Source: Pseudocercospora fijiensis CIRAD86
Lineage: Eukaryota; Ascomycota; Dothideomycetes; Mycosphaerellales; Mycosphaerellaceae
Assembly (NCBI RefSeq): GCF_000340215.1
Contig: NW_006921534.1
Location: 4,897,041 to 4,961,040 of the forward strand
Direction of reading: 5' to 3'
DNA length: 64,000 nt
Every line of letters begins with the position of its first letter. Positions within the stretch are counted from its first letter, which is position 1. Both the position numbers and the translations under genes were made by a program. The notes beneath the pieces were generated by a model. That model made no database searches. It was not told the DNA's origin and saw only the letters and a list, made by a program, of their open reading frames with translations. Positions 1 to 10,862 of the stretch are shown piece after piece.

Positions 1-29
1 CAGTGCTCACGCGGAAAAGCGCTCACTGA

Positions 30-85
30 GGCCCCGAATACCTCGCGCTCAATTATCGATAATTAAGGCCACTTATCTATAAGAC
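30..85 (+). repeat. Left terminal inverted repeat of the Harbinger element
   Basis: Starts GGCCCCGAATACCTCG and ends in CTTATCTATAAGAC. It pairs with the reverse complement of 10806-10859. The outer 16 bases match perfectly; the inner part differs by small changes, including a 2-bp length difference. The near-palindromic word TTATCTATAA recurs within and just inside both ends, which would suit subterminal transposase or Myb-protein binding sites (inference). Confidence 0.85.
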
Positions 86-349
86 GAGTAGGTCCATTAT
101 AAGCAGCGTTGAATACCTATAATTAAGTGTCTTATCTAGCCTATCTATAAGTTAGTCTAATTATCTATAATTTAGGCCTTTAGATAGGCTAATTTTAAAA
201 GCGGCCCTTTAGCTAGAGAGACTCGCTTTTATAATTAAACTGCTAATAGCAAGGTGCCTGTTCTCGTACGGCTCTATCTCCTTCTAGTTTAGTCTAATAT
301 ACCTTGCTCTTTCTTATATAATTGCTATAATAACTAAATAGTCGCTATA

Positions 350-1189
350 ACGATAGAAGAGGCAGATATTAAGAGCCTCGAAGGCTTCGTACTATACCTA
401 GCGATTTATACGATACTGTAAACAGCGCGTATACTATTAGAAGAGGTAGAACGACTAAAGTATCGACTAGTAGGTATAATAACGAGCCTTATAGCGCTAG
501 AATTAGGCTCTTAGTAGATATAGATAATGCTAGTTAGACCGCCGGAGTATTATTATAATACGACGAGGCTTCGACAACCTATTCTTAAAGCGTTAATTAG
601 CACTCTCGTCGACGAATACGGCCTTACTAGAGGCTATAGAATTAGTCTAGCGGAACAAGTAGTTATATTCCTTAATATAGCCGCGTACGGCTGCACTAAC
701 CGCTAACTGCGTAGACTGTATTAACACTCGCTATTAAGCTGTCGAAGAGCTATTCTTAAGATTAGTCGACTATTATATGCTATATTTAGAGACAAGGCGC
801 GGTAGCTAGGCAATAAACCGACCTCTCGCGAGATATCCGATAACCCTAAATTCTAGCTATATTTCTCGGGTTGTATTAGCGCTCTTAACGGTACTTATGT
901 CCCTTTTAAAGCAGTAAAGGTGTCTAATCTAGGCGCTTATCGTAACCGTAAAGGAGGTATATCGTAGAATGTATTAGCGTACTATAACTTCGAAGGAATA
1001 ATTATATACGTATTGCCTAGATAGGAGGGCTCGGCGGCGGATAGCACTATATTACAATTAGCTATTAGGAAGGGCCTAAGAATACCGAAGGGGCGGTATT
1101 ATCTAGTAGATAGTAGCTATTTAAAGAACCTTAAATATACCCTCGTACTATACTAAAGAACGCGCTATTACCTTCGAGAATAGTACGCT
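350..1189 (+). pseudogene. Harbinger DDE transposase, 5' part (interrupted)
   Basis: One frame can be read through TAG/TAA stops from about 350 to the gypsy insertion point. It resembles DDE_Tnp_4 (Harbinger) transposases: a helix-turn-helix-like start, the stretch around SGCISALNGTYVPF at about 866-907, where the catalytic Asp is now Asn, the GAYRNRKGGIS segment near 930-960, and the GSAADSTILQLA and YLVDSS stretches near 1030-1120 that correspond to the second catalytic Asp region. The frame ends exactly at the ACGCT target duplication and resumes at 8268. Stops are TAG or TAA, as expected from CAG, CAA or TGG after C-to-T changes in CpA or TpG. The true start is uncertain because the initiator Met is probably mutated. 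Confidence 0.8.
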
Positions 1190-1386
1190 TATTAGGACTA
1201 AAGAGGTTATACGTAATTGGCATGTAACCGGGCTCGAGTAAAGCTAGGGTCTTAATGCCTCAGGCAGGGCTTGGCGCTTAGTAATAGGCCAACTTGCCTG
1301 CCTTCCTCCCTCTCCTCCTAGCTCCTTATCGAATACTACTCGTACCTACTACTACCCTATCTACCTACTAATATACCCTTCTTATA
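1190..1386 (+). repeat. 5' LTR of the gypsy element
   Basis: 197 bp, the same length as the 3' copy at 8066-8262. Aligned without gaps, the two differ at eight positions, each a C/T or G/A change within CpA or TpG. This copy keeps the unmutated base at six of the eight. The primer binding site begins at 1387. Confidence 0.93.
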
Positions 1387-1599
1387 TAGTATTCGATCTA
1401 CCCTTTAAGGGTAGTAGCTAGATAGTTCTTATTTTAAGCTTTTAGCGGTATAGCTACGAATAAGACTAATCTAACTATATTACGCCCGAAGAACGGGACC
1501 TATACGTACTATTCTATCGAAACAACCGTACTAATTATTAAGCAAGGCCTTCTATACGGCCTATTATACTAAGTTAATCGTACTAGACTAATATCTACT

Positions 1600-3030
1600 A
1601 ATTCCGCTATATCCGTATCTTAGGGGCTAATAATATATTATTAGTGTTACCCCCTATTATAATAGCCGGCTTATTACGAAGCAATAACAACCGTGCTACC
1701 GCTAGTAGCGCTAGCAATAACAACGCTAGTAGTATAGTGCCTACTACTAAAGTGCCTACTAAAGCACCTGCTAAAGTGCCTCCTACCGAAGAGCCTACTA
1801 TAGGACCTACTAAAGAAGAACCTGCAATTCTAGGTAACGACCTAGAATTGCCTATCGACGATATTCTTAACAATATTATTAACCGTCGATATAGCTAGCT
1901 AGCCTTTAGTCCCTAACTAGTAGCGAGACTTTAAGAAGCTACCTAAAACAGGCTTACTGCCTTGCGTTAAGAACAATAGCTAAAGGATAATCTTCTCGAG
2001 ATTCGCCGCCTCTAGGAATCTCTAATAACTACTGCTAAGCTAATAGTAGGACCTTCTTTACTACCTATCTAAAAGAAGGATACTAAACTTAAGGACTATA
2101 CTATATTTAATAGCTCTAGTCGGAAGCAGTATAACGACTATATTCGTAACTGTAAACTTAACTAGCGCAACGCACTAAGAGCGCTACTAGACGACTATTC
2201 CTTAGTCGTATACGCTATATAGTATATTAATAGCGACCTAAAGCGTATATAGGATAACTATTTCGACTCCCTTAATAACTAGACTGCTATCTAGTAGCAA
2301 ACCTACAAAACTATTATGCTAGACACCCTTAGAAACCCTATACTAAGGCAACAATATGCTTAGGACTAGTACCTTCGAGCTAAGCAAAAGACTAACTAAT
2401 CGGCCCGCTTATTCGAGGCTTATTTAAAAACCCTTAAAGACGACCTTCCGCCTAAGACTAATTCTATATAGATCTCCGAGATACGCCTAAAACTTAGATA
2501 GGAGCTTATCCTCGAATTAGACCGTCGCCGCGTGTTCGAACAAGCTAATCTAATATGTATTTAATTTATAGTCGAAGTAGAAATAGCCGAACGGGCTGTT
2601 TAGCTCTAATAGCGACTAGAATTAAGAATCCGACTAGCTAGTACTAACCGTAGTAACCGGGGTAGCCGCGGAGGAAACTAAGGTTCCTACTAGGACAATA
2701 ATACTAATAATAGGAACAGTAACGATCGTAGAAGAGGCCGTAGCCGGCGGCTATATAGAGGAGGCCGCGATAGGGGTCGTAGAAGGGGCTCGTATCCCTA
2801 CAACGCTAACCGCTTAACTAACAATAATAGCTACGATAGTATTCTAACCGGATTGAAGTGCTTCAATTATAATAGCACTAGCTATTTACTAGGCTAATGC
2901 GACAAACCTAAGGACTAGGCCCGAATTGACCGTGCTTCCGCTAAATACCGAAAGCATCTCTTAGCGGCTAACGCTACCCCTATAGGCTAACCTTCGAAAA
3001 AAGAGTAAGCGCCGCACTAACTGTTAGCCT
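1600..3030 (+). pseudogene. gypsy gag polyprotein, degraded
   Basis: A frame (same phase as base 1644) runs through many TAG/TAA stops from about 1600 to about 3030. The first part is rich in Ala, Pro, Thr and Lys (1644-1898 is still open). The middle resembles a retrotransposon capsid region, followed by an Arg/Gly-rich basic stretch near 2650-2800. A CCHC zinc knuckle is recognisable at about 2859-2900, with spacing CX2CX4HX4C; its second Cys and its His now read Tyr, both explained by TG-to-TA and CA-to-TA changes. Pol lies in the -1 frame relative to gag, so expression probably used a -1 frameshift (inference). Exact ends are not determinable. Confidence 0.7.
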
Positions 3031-3079
3031 TGTACGGCGTAAGACTATCGACATTGTGCTAGCTATAATACGCTCCTGC

Positions 3080-6000
3080 CTTATATAGGATACGAAGGGC
3101 ACTACCTATTAAACTAAGGTTATACTAGATCTAGGAAATTCAGTTAGTGCCCTTATTAGCTATCGCCTAGCTAAGTAATTAGACCTTCGACAACTACCGA
3201 AGACTAACCTACTAACCCTTACTTAGTTTAATAACGCTCGGTACTTAACCTATAGGGCCTACTATATTCCTATAGCTCTAAAGGACGACCTCGGAAATGA
3301 GCGCCTGCTAGACTTTACTGCCTACGTAGTAGACATAGACAGCCTCCTATCCGATATTGTTATTAGTAACCCTATTCTTAAGTACTACGCTATAGCTATA
3401 GACCTAGGCCTCTAGAAGTAGCGATTTAGAATCGCTAGGAAAGAGGACATTAAACACATTAATATTAGCAAGTGCCCTAACGATATTAGGGTCCTATTTA
3501 TTAGCAACCTAACACCTGCCTTAGCTAATCCGACTGCCGACCTGCTCGGTAGTAATAACGATAAACCTGTGCCCCCTAATAATCCTAATTAGCTTGCTCG
3601 CATACTAGAGCCTATCCGAAAGACCTATATTAATATATTTAAACACTACCTAGCATCGATATTGCCTATATTTAAGGAGACGGATTATAAGATTAATATT
3701 ATAGAGAGCAAGGAGGTTCCTTTTAGCCCCCTCTATAACCTTAGTAAGCGAGAGCTTGCTATGTTGCGTAAGTACCTAGAGGAAAACCTAGCTAATAGTC
3801 GAATTCGGTATAGTAATAGCCCTACTAGTGCACCTATCCTATTCGTACTAAAGAAGGATAGTAGCCTACGCCTATATATCGACTATCGTAGGCTTAACGC
3901 TATTACTATTAAAGACCGCTATCTACTCCCTCTTATTAATAAGACCCTCGATCGCCTTTCTAGGGCTTACTACTATACTATACTAGACATTAAGGATGCG
4001 TACTATCGTATCTGCATTTATAAGGGCGACGAATAGAAAACAGCCTTCCGTACTCGCTATAGCTATTTCGAATACTTAGTTATACTATTTAGCCTAGCTA
4101 ATGCCCCTACAATATTCTAGTCCTACATTAATCGAGCCCTTTTAGGCCTATTAGACTATCTCTGTATAGTTTACCTAGATAATATTCTAGTTTATATATA
4201 TTTACCTAATATTGTAGAATACTAGGCCGCGGTACGTAAGGTCCTCGACCGCCTACGAGCCTATAAACTATATTACAAACCTTCTAAATGCACCTTTGCT
4301 ACTAAGGAGGTGTCCTTCCTTAGCTTCCTCGTATTAACTAAGGGTGTTAAGGCTAATCCTAATCGGATTAAAACTATTACTAAATAGCCTATTCCTACGT
4401 CGATTAAGGAACTGCAGTCGTTCCTCGGCTTCGCTAATTTCTATCGTCGCTTTATTAAGAGCTATTTATAGTATGTAATACCCCTAACTAAGCTTACTAA
4501 AACTAAGGCCAACCTAACTAGAGAGTTTAAATAGACTAATAGAGCATAAGCCGCTTTTAACGGCCTAAAGCAACGCTTTACTAATGTCCCCTTATTATAC
4601 TATTTCGTGCTAAGCAAGCAGATCCGAATTAAGACTAACGCTTTACAGTTCGCTATATCGGCTATTATATTATAGCAATTAGATAATAACTATTACTAGC
4701 ACCCGATTGCCTTCTTTTTACGAAAAATAATCGATATAGAACGTCGATATAAGACCTACGAGTAAGAGCTCTTAGCAATCGTAGAAGCCTTTAAGCATTA
4801 GCGCTACTATCTTAATAGTGCTTAGTATACAATTCAGGTCTATACAGACTATAACAACCTACGTAGCATTACTAAGGTTATAAGGGTTATAGGTCGATAG
4901 GCTAGATAGGCCGTCTACCTCGCCGGGTTTAATTTTAATATATTATATCGGCTAGGCGTAAGTAACCCTACTAATAGCCTATCGAGGCGACCTAATTACG
5001 ATAGCGAGACTTAGTATATCAATTCATTGTTTCTAACCCTATAGTATAAGATTGCTATAGCCCGTATTATTAATAAGCAAGCGTAGGATAAGCGGACTTC
5101 CGGACCCCGCGGCGGCAATAAATACTATAGCGGAGTTGTCGTTCTTCTAGTATACGTTAAGAAGGACGTAGATCGCTCGAGCTATAATAACTCGATTAAG
5201 GACATTGCTATCTATAGTAATAGTCTATATAGCGATAGTACTATAGAAGAGGTTGTAGTAGTTCTAGCTGCTAGTACTATTAGATGTATATAATGCGTAC
5301 CTCGTTTAATAGCGAGGGTACTATTAAATAACCTTATAAATAGGGATAGTTAATCGTTTATAGATAAGCTGTTACGTACTTAGCAGAGGGACGCCTTTGC
5401 TATTAACCGTATTAATAGGCTTATAAGTAGGCGAACGACTCGATCTAGTAAGAGTAATTAGTCGATCGACGACAAAGGTTACTTAAAGTTTAAGGGCAGA
5501 TACTATATCCCCGCTAAACAATCGATTAGATAAGAGCTTTTAAAGAGGCACTATAATAGTAAGCTCGCTAGTTACTATAGTATAGAGAGGTCGCACGAGT
5601 TACTATCGCGTATATACTACTAGCTAAATAGTAAGCGGTATATAAAGGAGTATATACAGACCTATATAGTATGCTAGCGAGTTAAAGCACTAAAGCACTT
5701 ACTATTTAGCGAGTTGTCTTTACTCCCTATTCTAAAGAAGCCTTTTATAGAGCTTATAATAGACTTTATTATAGGTCTTCCCCCTACTAAGCGAAGAGGA
5801 AGCAAAGACGTCTTTAACGCTATATTAGTCGTTATAGACCGATTTACTAAGGGTACTCGCTATATTCCTACTCGCAAGGATTAGACTACTATTAATATAG
5901 CAGAGGCGCTATAGACTAATATCTTCTGTACCTATTAGGGAACCCCTAAGGGGATCGTGTCCGATCGTAGATCGATACTAACATCTTACTATTAGAGCGA

Positions 6001-6889
6001 GATTTGCTTATAGCTAAGACTAAAGTATTAGCTATTAATAGCCTTCTATCTATAGACTAACGGTTAAATAGAGAGGTAGAATGCTACCCTATAGTAGTAC
6101 CTACGTAGCTATATTAATAAGAACCCCGAGGATTAGGTTAACCTCCTATAGCCTATAGAATTCGTGTACAACAATAGTATATATTTATTAACTAAGATCT
6201 CGCCCTATATAGCTATAATAGGCTAAAACGCTGCTATACTATAAGACCTACTATCGCTCGAGGCCGAGCGTAAGGAAAAGGAAGCGCGTTAAGTACTAGA
6301 AACGCTAGCGGCAATAGAACGTATCTAGAAGATACGAGAAATCTATACTAAGATAGCTAAGAAGCTAGTAAAGGCCTAAGAGTACTAAAAGACTTACTAC
6401 GATAAGCGCTATATACTAATAACCTTCAAGCAAGGCGATATAGTTATACTTAGTATAAAGAACCTCCGCATCCGTAAACACCTATTACCTAATAGCAAAA
6501 CAAGGCCTAAGCTCGCACTAAGATATATTAGCCTATTCTGCATTCGAGAGGCTAAGGGCATATAGGCCTATTAGTTATAGCTCCTACCCTATTATACTAT
6601 CTATAACACCTTCTATATATCCCTCCTTAAGCCGTACTACCTACGCGAAGGGGATAAAGCCCCTATAGAATACGAAGACATACTAGCGGATAGTAAGGAG
6701 CTATAGTCTATAGAATGTATTCTATAGCATTGCACTAGGTAAGGCAAGAAGGAGTACCTGCTAAGATAGCAAGGTTATCTACCTAAATAGGACTCGTAGG
6801 AAGCTAAAGGTTCCTTCGAGGACATAACTAAGTTGTTAGATAAGTATTAGACTAGTATAAAGAACAAGAAGAAGGCTAAGGGCCTATAA
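3080..6889 (+). pseudogene. gypsy pol: protease, RT, RNase H, integrase, chromodomain, degraded
   Basis: A single reading frame without indels spans about 3.8 kb and ends at TAA 6887-6889. Protease: a LDLGNS motif near 3125, in place of the Asp-Ser/Thr-Gly type site. Reverse transcriptase: about 3660-4350, with LYIDYRRLNAITIK and a YLDN where YxDD is expected (G-to-A change). RNase H: up to about 4900, with a TDYNNLR segment. Integrase: about 5470-6200, with the zinc-binding region, DFIIGLPP near 5760 and the core domain. A chromodomain-like C terminus lies near 6698-6860 (the stretch ending GYLPK...DS...EAKGSFED). Only 3662-4036 in the RT domain remains open for more than 100 codons. The stops I read are TAG and TAA, as RIP predicts. 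Confidence 0.85.
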
Positions 6890-8065
6890 TGTCGCCTAGG
6901 AATAATGCTACCCCTAGGGTGCTATTAAGCTAACTAATTAGAGGCAATTAATTATTAGCAAAGGACAATAAAACTATACTACGATAACGAACGCGCAACG
7001 AGTACTAACGAGCGCACTATAACTATTAACTAATCGCCTACTCTTTTAAAGAATCTACCTCCTTACTAGCGCACCCTATAAGGTCCTCCTCTTAACGCCC
7101 CTTTTATTTCTACGTCCTATCGGGACCCTAAGGCCTAGGCGGTCGATAGAGGCGCGCGCGCGCGTAGGCGAATAGTGCTAGTAATAATAATAGTAACGAC
7201 GGCGTTACGCTTATACTAAAGGGCGATACGGCCGGCGCGGCTATATTAGTAACAGTATTATAGAGTGTATTATTAGTCGAAGAAGGAAATCGAAAGCAAG
7301 GTAAAGTTAGCGCTAAGACGACTAGCGCCGCTATTATCGATATTACTTACTATTATCGCTACGCCTATAGACACAACCTTACCTATACTACGAGCCTAAG
7401 GTACCTTAATTAAAACTTTAATTAAAACTTTAAGGCTAAGTCAAAACTTTAAGCCGCCTAAAAGATTAAGTAACTAATAGACTAACTAAGGGCAAAACTA
7501 TAGAGCTAAGCTAGCTAGGGTCGATCTTGCGGACAATAGGTTACTCCTCGATCTTTCTAACCCTTTAAGCGAGGCGAACCTTAACTACTACACTTATAAT
7601 AGCCTTTACTTATAGAAACCAGACGAGCTGTGTTTTTTCTAAAAAGTAAATAATAGCCCTCGTAATAACAAGAACAAACCCTCGGAAGCGGACATTGCTA
7701 GGTCTTTTAAGAGTAGACGTAAAGAACTCGATACGATATTACTTAGAACGGAGGTAGTACTGCAATACCTCGTACGTCTACCTATTATAGTAGGGAAGAC
7801 GCGCTCGTATTATAATTAGTCGAAGGCCTTTAATTCTTATAGATACATATTACTTTATAGTTTATTATATATAGAGATAGCGCAGTTAGAGTTACATATT
7901 GTGCTATATTAGAGGTAAGGTTTAATATAGTTATATAATCGGTAGTTGTGCGTTTAATTTAGCGCAGACTAAGCGGCCTATTAGACCTGCTAAGTTAGTA
8001 GCAATAGAGGTTAAGACTAGAACAAAGACCGGCTACGAGGGCGCGGCCTTTAGAAGGGAAGCGTA
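6890..8065 (+). other. Non-coding 3' region of the gypsy element
   Basis: Lies between the pol stop and the 3' LTR. I see no gene. It holds a GC alternation near 7150-7162, a short tandem TTAATTAAAACT duplication near 7405-7432 and the polypurine tract at 8052-8061. RIP signature throughout. Confidence 0.6.
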
Positions 8066-8262
8066 TATTAGGACTAAAGAGGTTACACGTAATTAGCATG
8101 TAACCGGGCTCGAGTAAAGCTAGGGTCTTAATACCTTAGGCAGGGCTTAGCGCTTAGTAATAGGCTAACTTGCCTACCTTCCTCCCTCTCCTCCTAGCTC
8201 CTTATCGAATACTACTCGTACCTACTACTACCCTATCTACCTGCTAATATACCCTTCTTATA
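8066..8262 (+). repeat. 3' LTR of the gypsy element
   Basis: 197 bp. It carries the mutated TpA form at six of the eight sites where it differs from the 5' LTR. It is followed immediately by the second ACGCT target duplication (8263-8267). Confidence 0.93.
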
Positions 8263-8267
8263 ACGCT

Positions 8268-8687
8268 TCTAAGATAAGGCCTAAGCGGAAGGAAGAGTTA
8301 TTTAATCTGCGCTATTCGCAGCTTTGTAACTATATCGAGCGGCGATTTAGTATAATAAAGGAGCAGTTCTTCTTACTAAGGCATAGGCTAAATAAGGGGT
8401 ATTCGGCTATCTAATAGGCGCGGTTTGTTATCGCTCTCTACGCCGTAAATAACTTTATTAATGCTTATAAGCAGGCGGCGGAAGATAAAGTGTTTTAATA
8501 GCAACCGGACGATCGAGATGCTAGCTTTAATAAGGATAATATCGCTAAGGACGAGGTCGCCGATATAGACCGTTTATTAATAGTAATAAGAAGCAAGATA
8601 GCGGTATTTAGAGACAAGATATCGACGGCAATATAGCGAGAGTATATACTAAGGTAGGAGAGTAGCAATCCGTACGAAGACGATTAA
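8268..8687 (+). pseudogene. Harbinger DDE transposase, 3' part
   Basis: This continues the transposase frame broken at 1189: removing the gypsy element and one ACGCT copy rejoins codons without a shift. It contains the conserved C-terminal block ELFNLRYSQLCNYIERRF (about 8300-8350), typical of Harbinger transposases (NLR...R..IER.F, which includes the last acidic catalytic residue), then a VNNFI-type segment near 8445-8460. The frame ends at TAA 8685-8687. TAG stops at Trp/Gln positions are RIP-type. The stretch 8688-9430 downstream is RIP-mutated and non-coding as far as I can see. Confidence 0.8.
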
Positions 8688-9429
8688 TAATATTATTAGT
8701 AAGAGAGGATAGTAAAGTTAGTAGTAGAACGGAGCGTATACGAAATCGTAGCGTAGTTTCGTATAATTAGGTCTTAGCGCTATTCCTTACCTTATTTCGC
8801 TGTTTCCGCTGTTTTCTAGAACTTTAGTTAGATTCTATAGGCGGTGTTATACTATCGACGCTATTCTACGTCCTCTCGACTAAGAAAGCGGAAAGCTCCG
8901 AGCTTAGCGTTAAAACCCGATACCTATTGCTATATCGCTATTATCCCTATATAAATGAAACACTACTATTTTTCTTCTAAGTTCCTAGCAGTTAAGAGTT
9001 AATTAGCAGATACTTTATATAAAAAAACAACGAAGAAAATTAGTTATAGCGTTGTTAAGGAAACTAGTAATAAAGCGCAAATTAACAGTTTTTGCTAAGC
9101 TTAGCGCTTAGCTTTATATGCTAGTACACTCGTAGGAAAATATAGCTGTCTTTTAGGCTTAAAACATTAACGAGGATGCTCGTAATAGCAGCTACGGTTA
9201 TAGGTCTAATAACTATATACAAAAACTAACAATACCTCTATACAAATTTATAGTATAGACAACCCCGTAGTATTCTATAGAATACGCTTCGCCTATTAGT
9301 ATTCTACTACTAATTAAACCTATTCTAACTACTAAACCCTATCTCTTAGAGCGACGGCAATAAGTATTCCCCGTACCTATAATACATTTAGTGCATAGGG
9401 TAATTCGGAGGTATATTCTAAGGGTCTAT

Positions 9430-10690
9430 TTGCCTTATTATTTGCTAGGTTTAATAGTCTATTAGTCCTACGGTTTGTTTAGGAGTCGGTCGAACTAGTA
9501 CTTCTATAGTAGGAGCTATAGTCGACTAGGGCTCCTCCTCCTCTTCCTTATCTACTTTGCCTCTCTTCTTTAATAAGTACTTTAGTATTAGCTCGAGATT
9601 ATAGTCTAGACACCCGAGAATACGCCCGGCGGTACCTTCATTTTCTATTAGATCTATAATGCTTATCCGCTTTATAAAGGACAGCTTTTGGATGCCCTCG
9701 TAGTTTATAGCCCTTCGAGTAGCGGCTATTATAATAGTGTCCTTCGGCTAAGCGGAAAACTGCCTACTAGTAGTAAGAGAAGCTATTGCTCTTTATAAGG
9801 GCTTCTCGAGGTTAGATAGCGTAGTAGTTACCTTATTAGTATAGTAAGAACGAGCCTTAGGTATCTTATCTTCCTTCTTCTTCTTCTAAGAGGCTATAAC
9901 CGCCTATTTCTATAGGTTAGAACGTCGTTTCCTACCTCTACTAATACTGCTATTAGTACTAGACGACCGCTCGAGCGGTAAGCCCTCCTTATCCGACGTA
10001 GGCTAATCTTCCTCGGTTGTAATAACCTCCTTATTATCTCCTGCTATTGTTTCGCCCTCTTGCGGTTTAGTAAGGTCGCTAGCCTTTAACGCGCCTTTAC
10101 CTATCGCTAACTAATTACTAAACAATACCTCTAGCTTATCGTAGAAGTCCGGTAAATTCTCTCTAAATAGTAACGCTTCTAGATAAGCCTCGAAGTAGGC
10201 CTCTTTAACGTCTAGTTCGGCGTAAGGCGGCTATCCTTACTAACCGCTCGTTCTTCTAAGGTAAGCCTTCTACTTCTTCTATAATAGCCGGAAGGCGTTA
10301 AACTTGTTACGTACCTGCTTTATAGTAATATTAACCTTAAACTTAGTATTTAACTCCTTCGCGACGTCCGCTATATCTAACTCTAGAAACCCTTAATTAT
10401 TATTCTACTTCGTAATCCGCTCGATAAGCGCTTCTAGTATCTCTTCTATTTAATCTTCCGTCTAGTTATAAGGTACCTAGCGCTATCGCTTCGCCTTTAC
10501 CTTATTAGCCTACGCCTTGTCCTTCTTAGCCGCCTTCTTCGACTTCTTCGCGCCCTTCGACTATATCTTCGTAGCGGCCTTCGGATTAAGCGGTATAGCC
10601 GGCGGTAGTAGTGTCTTTAGTAGTATCGAGGCGGTCTATAATACAATAATACCTAGTAGCAAGGGCAAGAAGCAGTCTATATAAAGGTAT
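9430..10690 (-). pseudogene. Harbinger Myb/SANT-like DNA-binding protein, degraded
   Basis: On the minus strand a frame with RIP-type stops reads a Lys/Ala-rich start (about 10690-10500). It then gives a Myb/SANT-like (Myb_DNA-bind_3) domain at about 10470-10200, with EALIERITK, LDIADVAKELNTKF, ITIKQVRNKFNAFRLL and the segment ending FRENLPDFYDKLEVLFS. A low-complexity Ser/Lys/Glu-rich tail runs to about 9430. A separate Myb-like protein is the expected second gene of PIF/Harbinger elements, where it helps the transposase bind the ends. It converges on the transposase gene. The exact ends are uncertain because the start codon is probably mutated. Confidence 0.72.
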
Positions 10691-10805
10691 AGGCAAGAGC
10701 TAAGGTTACGAGATTATACTAAGAGCGCGGAAATCGATAATTAGGCTTAAATACTTATAATTAGTATAAGACACGCTATTATAAGACGATAATACGATAT
10801 CTACT

Positions 10806-10859
10806 GTCTTATAGATAATTCAACACTTATCTATAATTCAATACGAGGTATTCGGGGCC
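10806..10859 (-). repeat. Right terminal inverted repeat of the Harbinger element
   Basis: Reverse complement begins GGCCCCGAATACCTCG and ends CTATAAGAC, pairing with 30-85. The outer target duplication TGA follows at 10860-10862, and sequence composition changes abruptly to non-RIP DNA. Confidence 0.85.
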
Positions 10860-10862
10860 TGA

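Larger units (their letters stand above)
1190..8262 (+). mobile_element. Ty3/gypsy chromovirus-type LTR retrotransposon, RIP-inactivated
   Basis: A complete 7,073-bp element with 197-bp LTRs (1190-1386 and 8066-8262), flanked by the 5-bp target duplication ACGCT at 1185-1189 and 8263-8267. Each LTR begins TA and ends TA where TG...CA is canonical, exactly what CpA/TpG to TpA mutation would leave. A tRNA primer-binding-site-like TAGTATTCGATC follows the 5' LTR directly, and a purine tract (AGAAGGGAAG, 8052-8061) sits just before the 3' LTR. The order is gag with a zinc knuckle, then protease, reverse transcriptase, RNase H, integrase and a C-terminal chromodomain-like segment, which is the chromovirus layout of Ty3/gypsy (Metaviridae). 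No indels disturb the gag or pol frames; the damage is by point mutation. It lies inside the Harbinger transposase gene and is therefore the younger insertion. Confidence 0.93.
30..10859 (+). mobile_element. PIF/Harbinger-type DNA transposon, RIP-inactivated, with a nested gypsy element
   Basis: The outer element is bounded by imperfect terminal inverted repeats beginning GGCCCCGAATACCTCG at both ends (16 bp perfect, then about 40 bp degenerate) and by the 3-bp direct repeat TGA at 27-29 and 10860-10862. This matches the TNA-type 3-bp target duplications of PIF/Harbinger elements. It carries two broken genes: a DDE transposase on the plus strand, split by the gypsy insertion at 1190-8262, and a Myb/SANT-like DNA-binding protein on the minus strand. 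Harbinger elements are known for this two-protein arrangement. Without the 7,073-bp guest and one 5-bp duplication the element is about 3.75 kb. CpA and TpG are nearly absent and TpA is abundant, the footprint of RIP, so the element cannot encode working proteins. The boundaries are read directly from sequence; the superfamily call rests on the domains plus the duplication size. Confidence 0.88.

Noticed and set aside
1..29. Possible hairpin CAGTG...CACTG at the left edge
   Set aside because: Imperfect and cut by the window edge; may be part of another element but cannot be judged.
350..8687. Left and right Harbinger fragments being two unrelated elements
   Set aside because: Matching inverted repeats, matching TGA duplication, the ACGCT duplication and continuous codon register all support one interrupted element.
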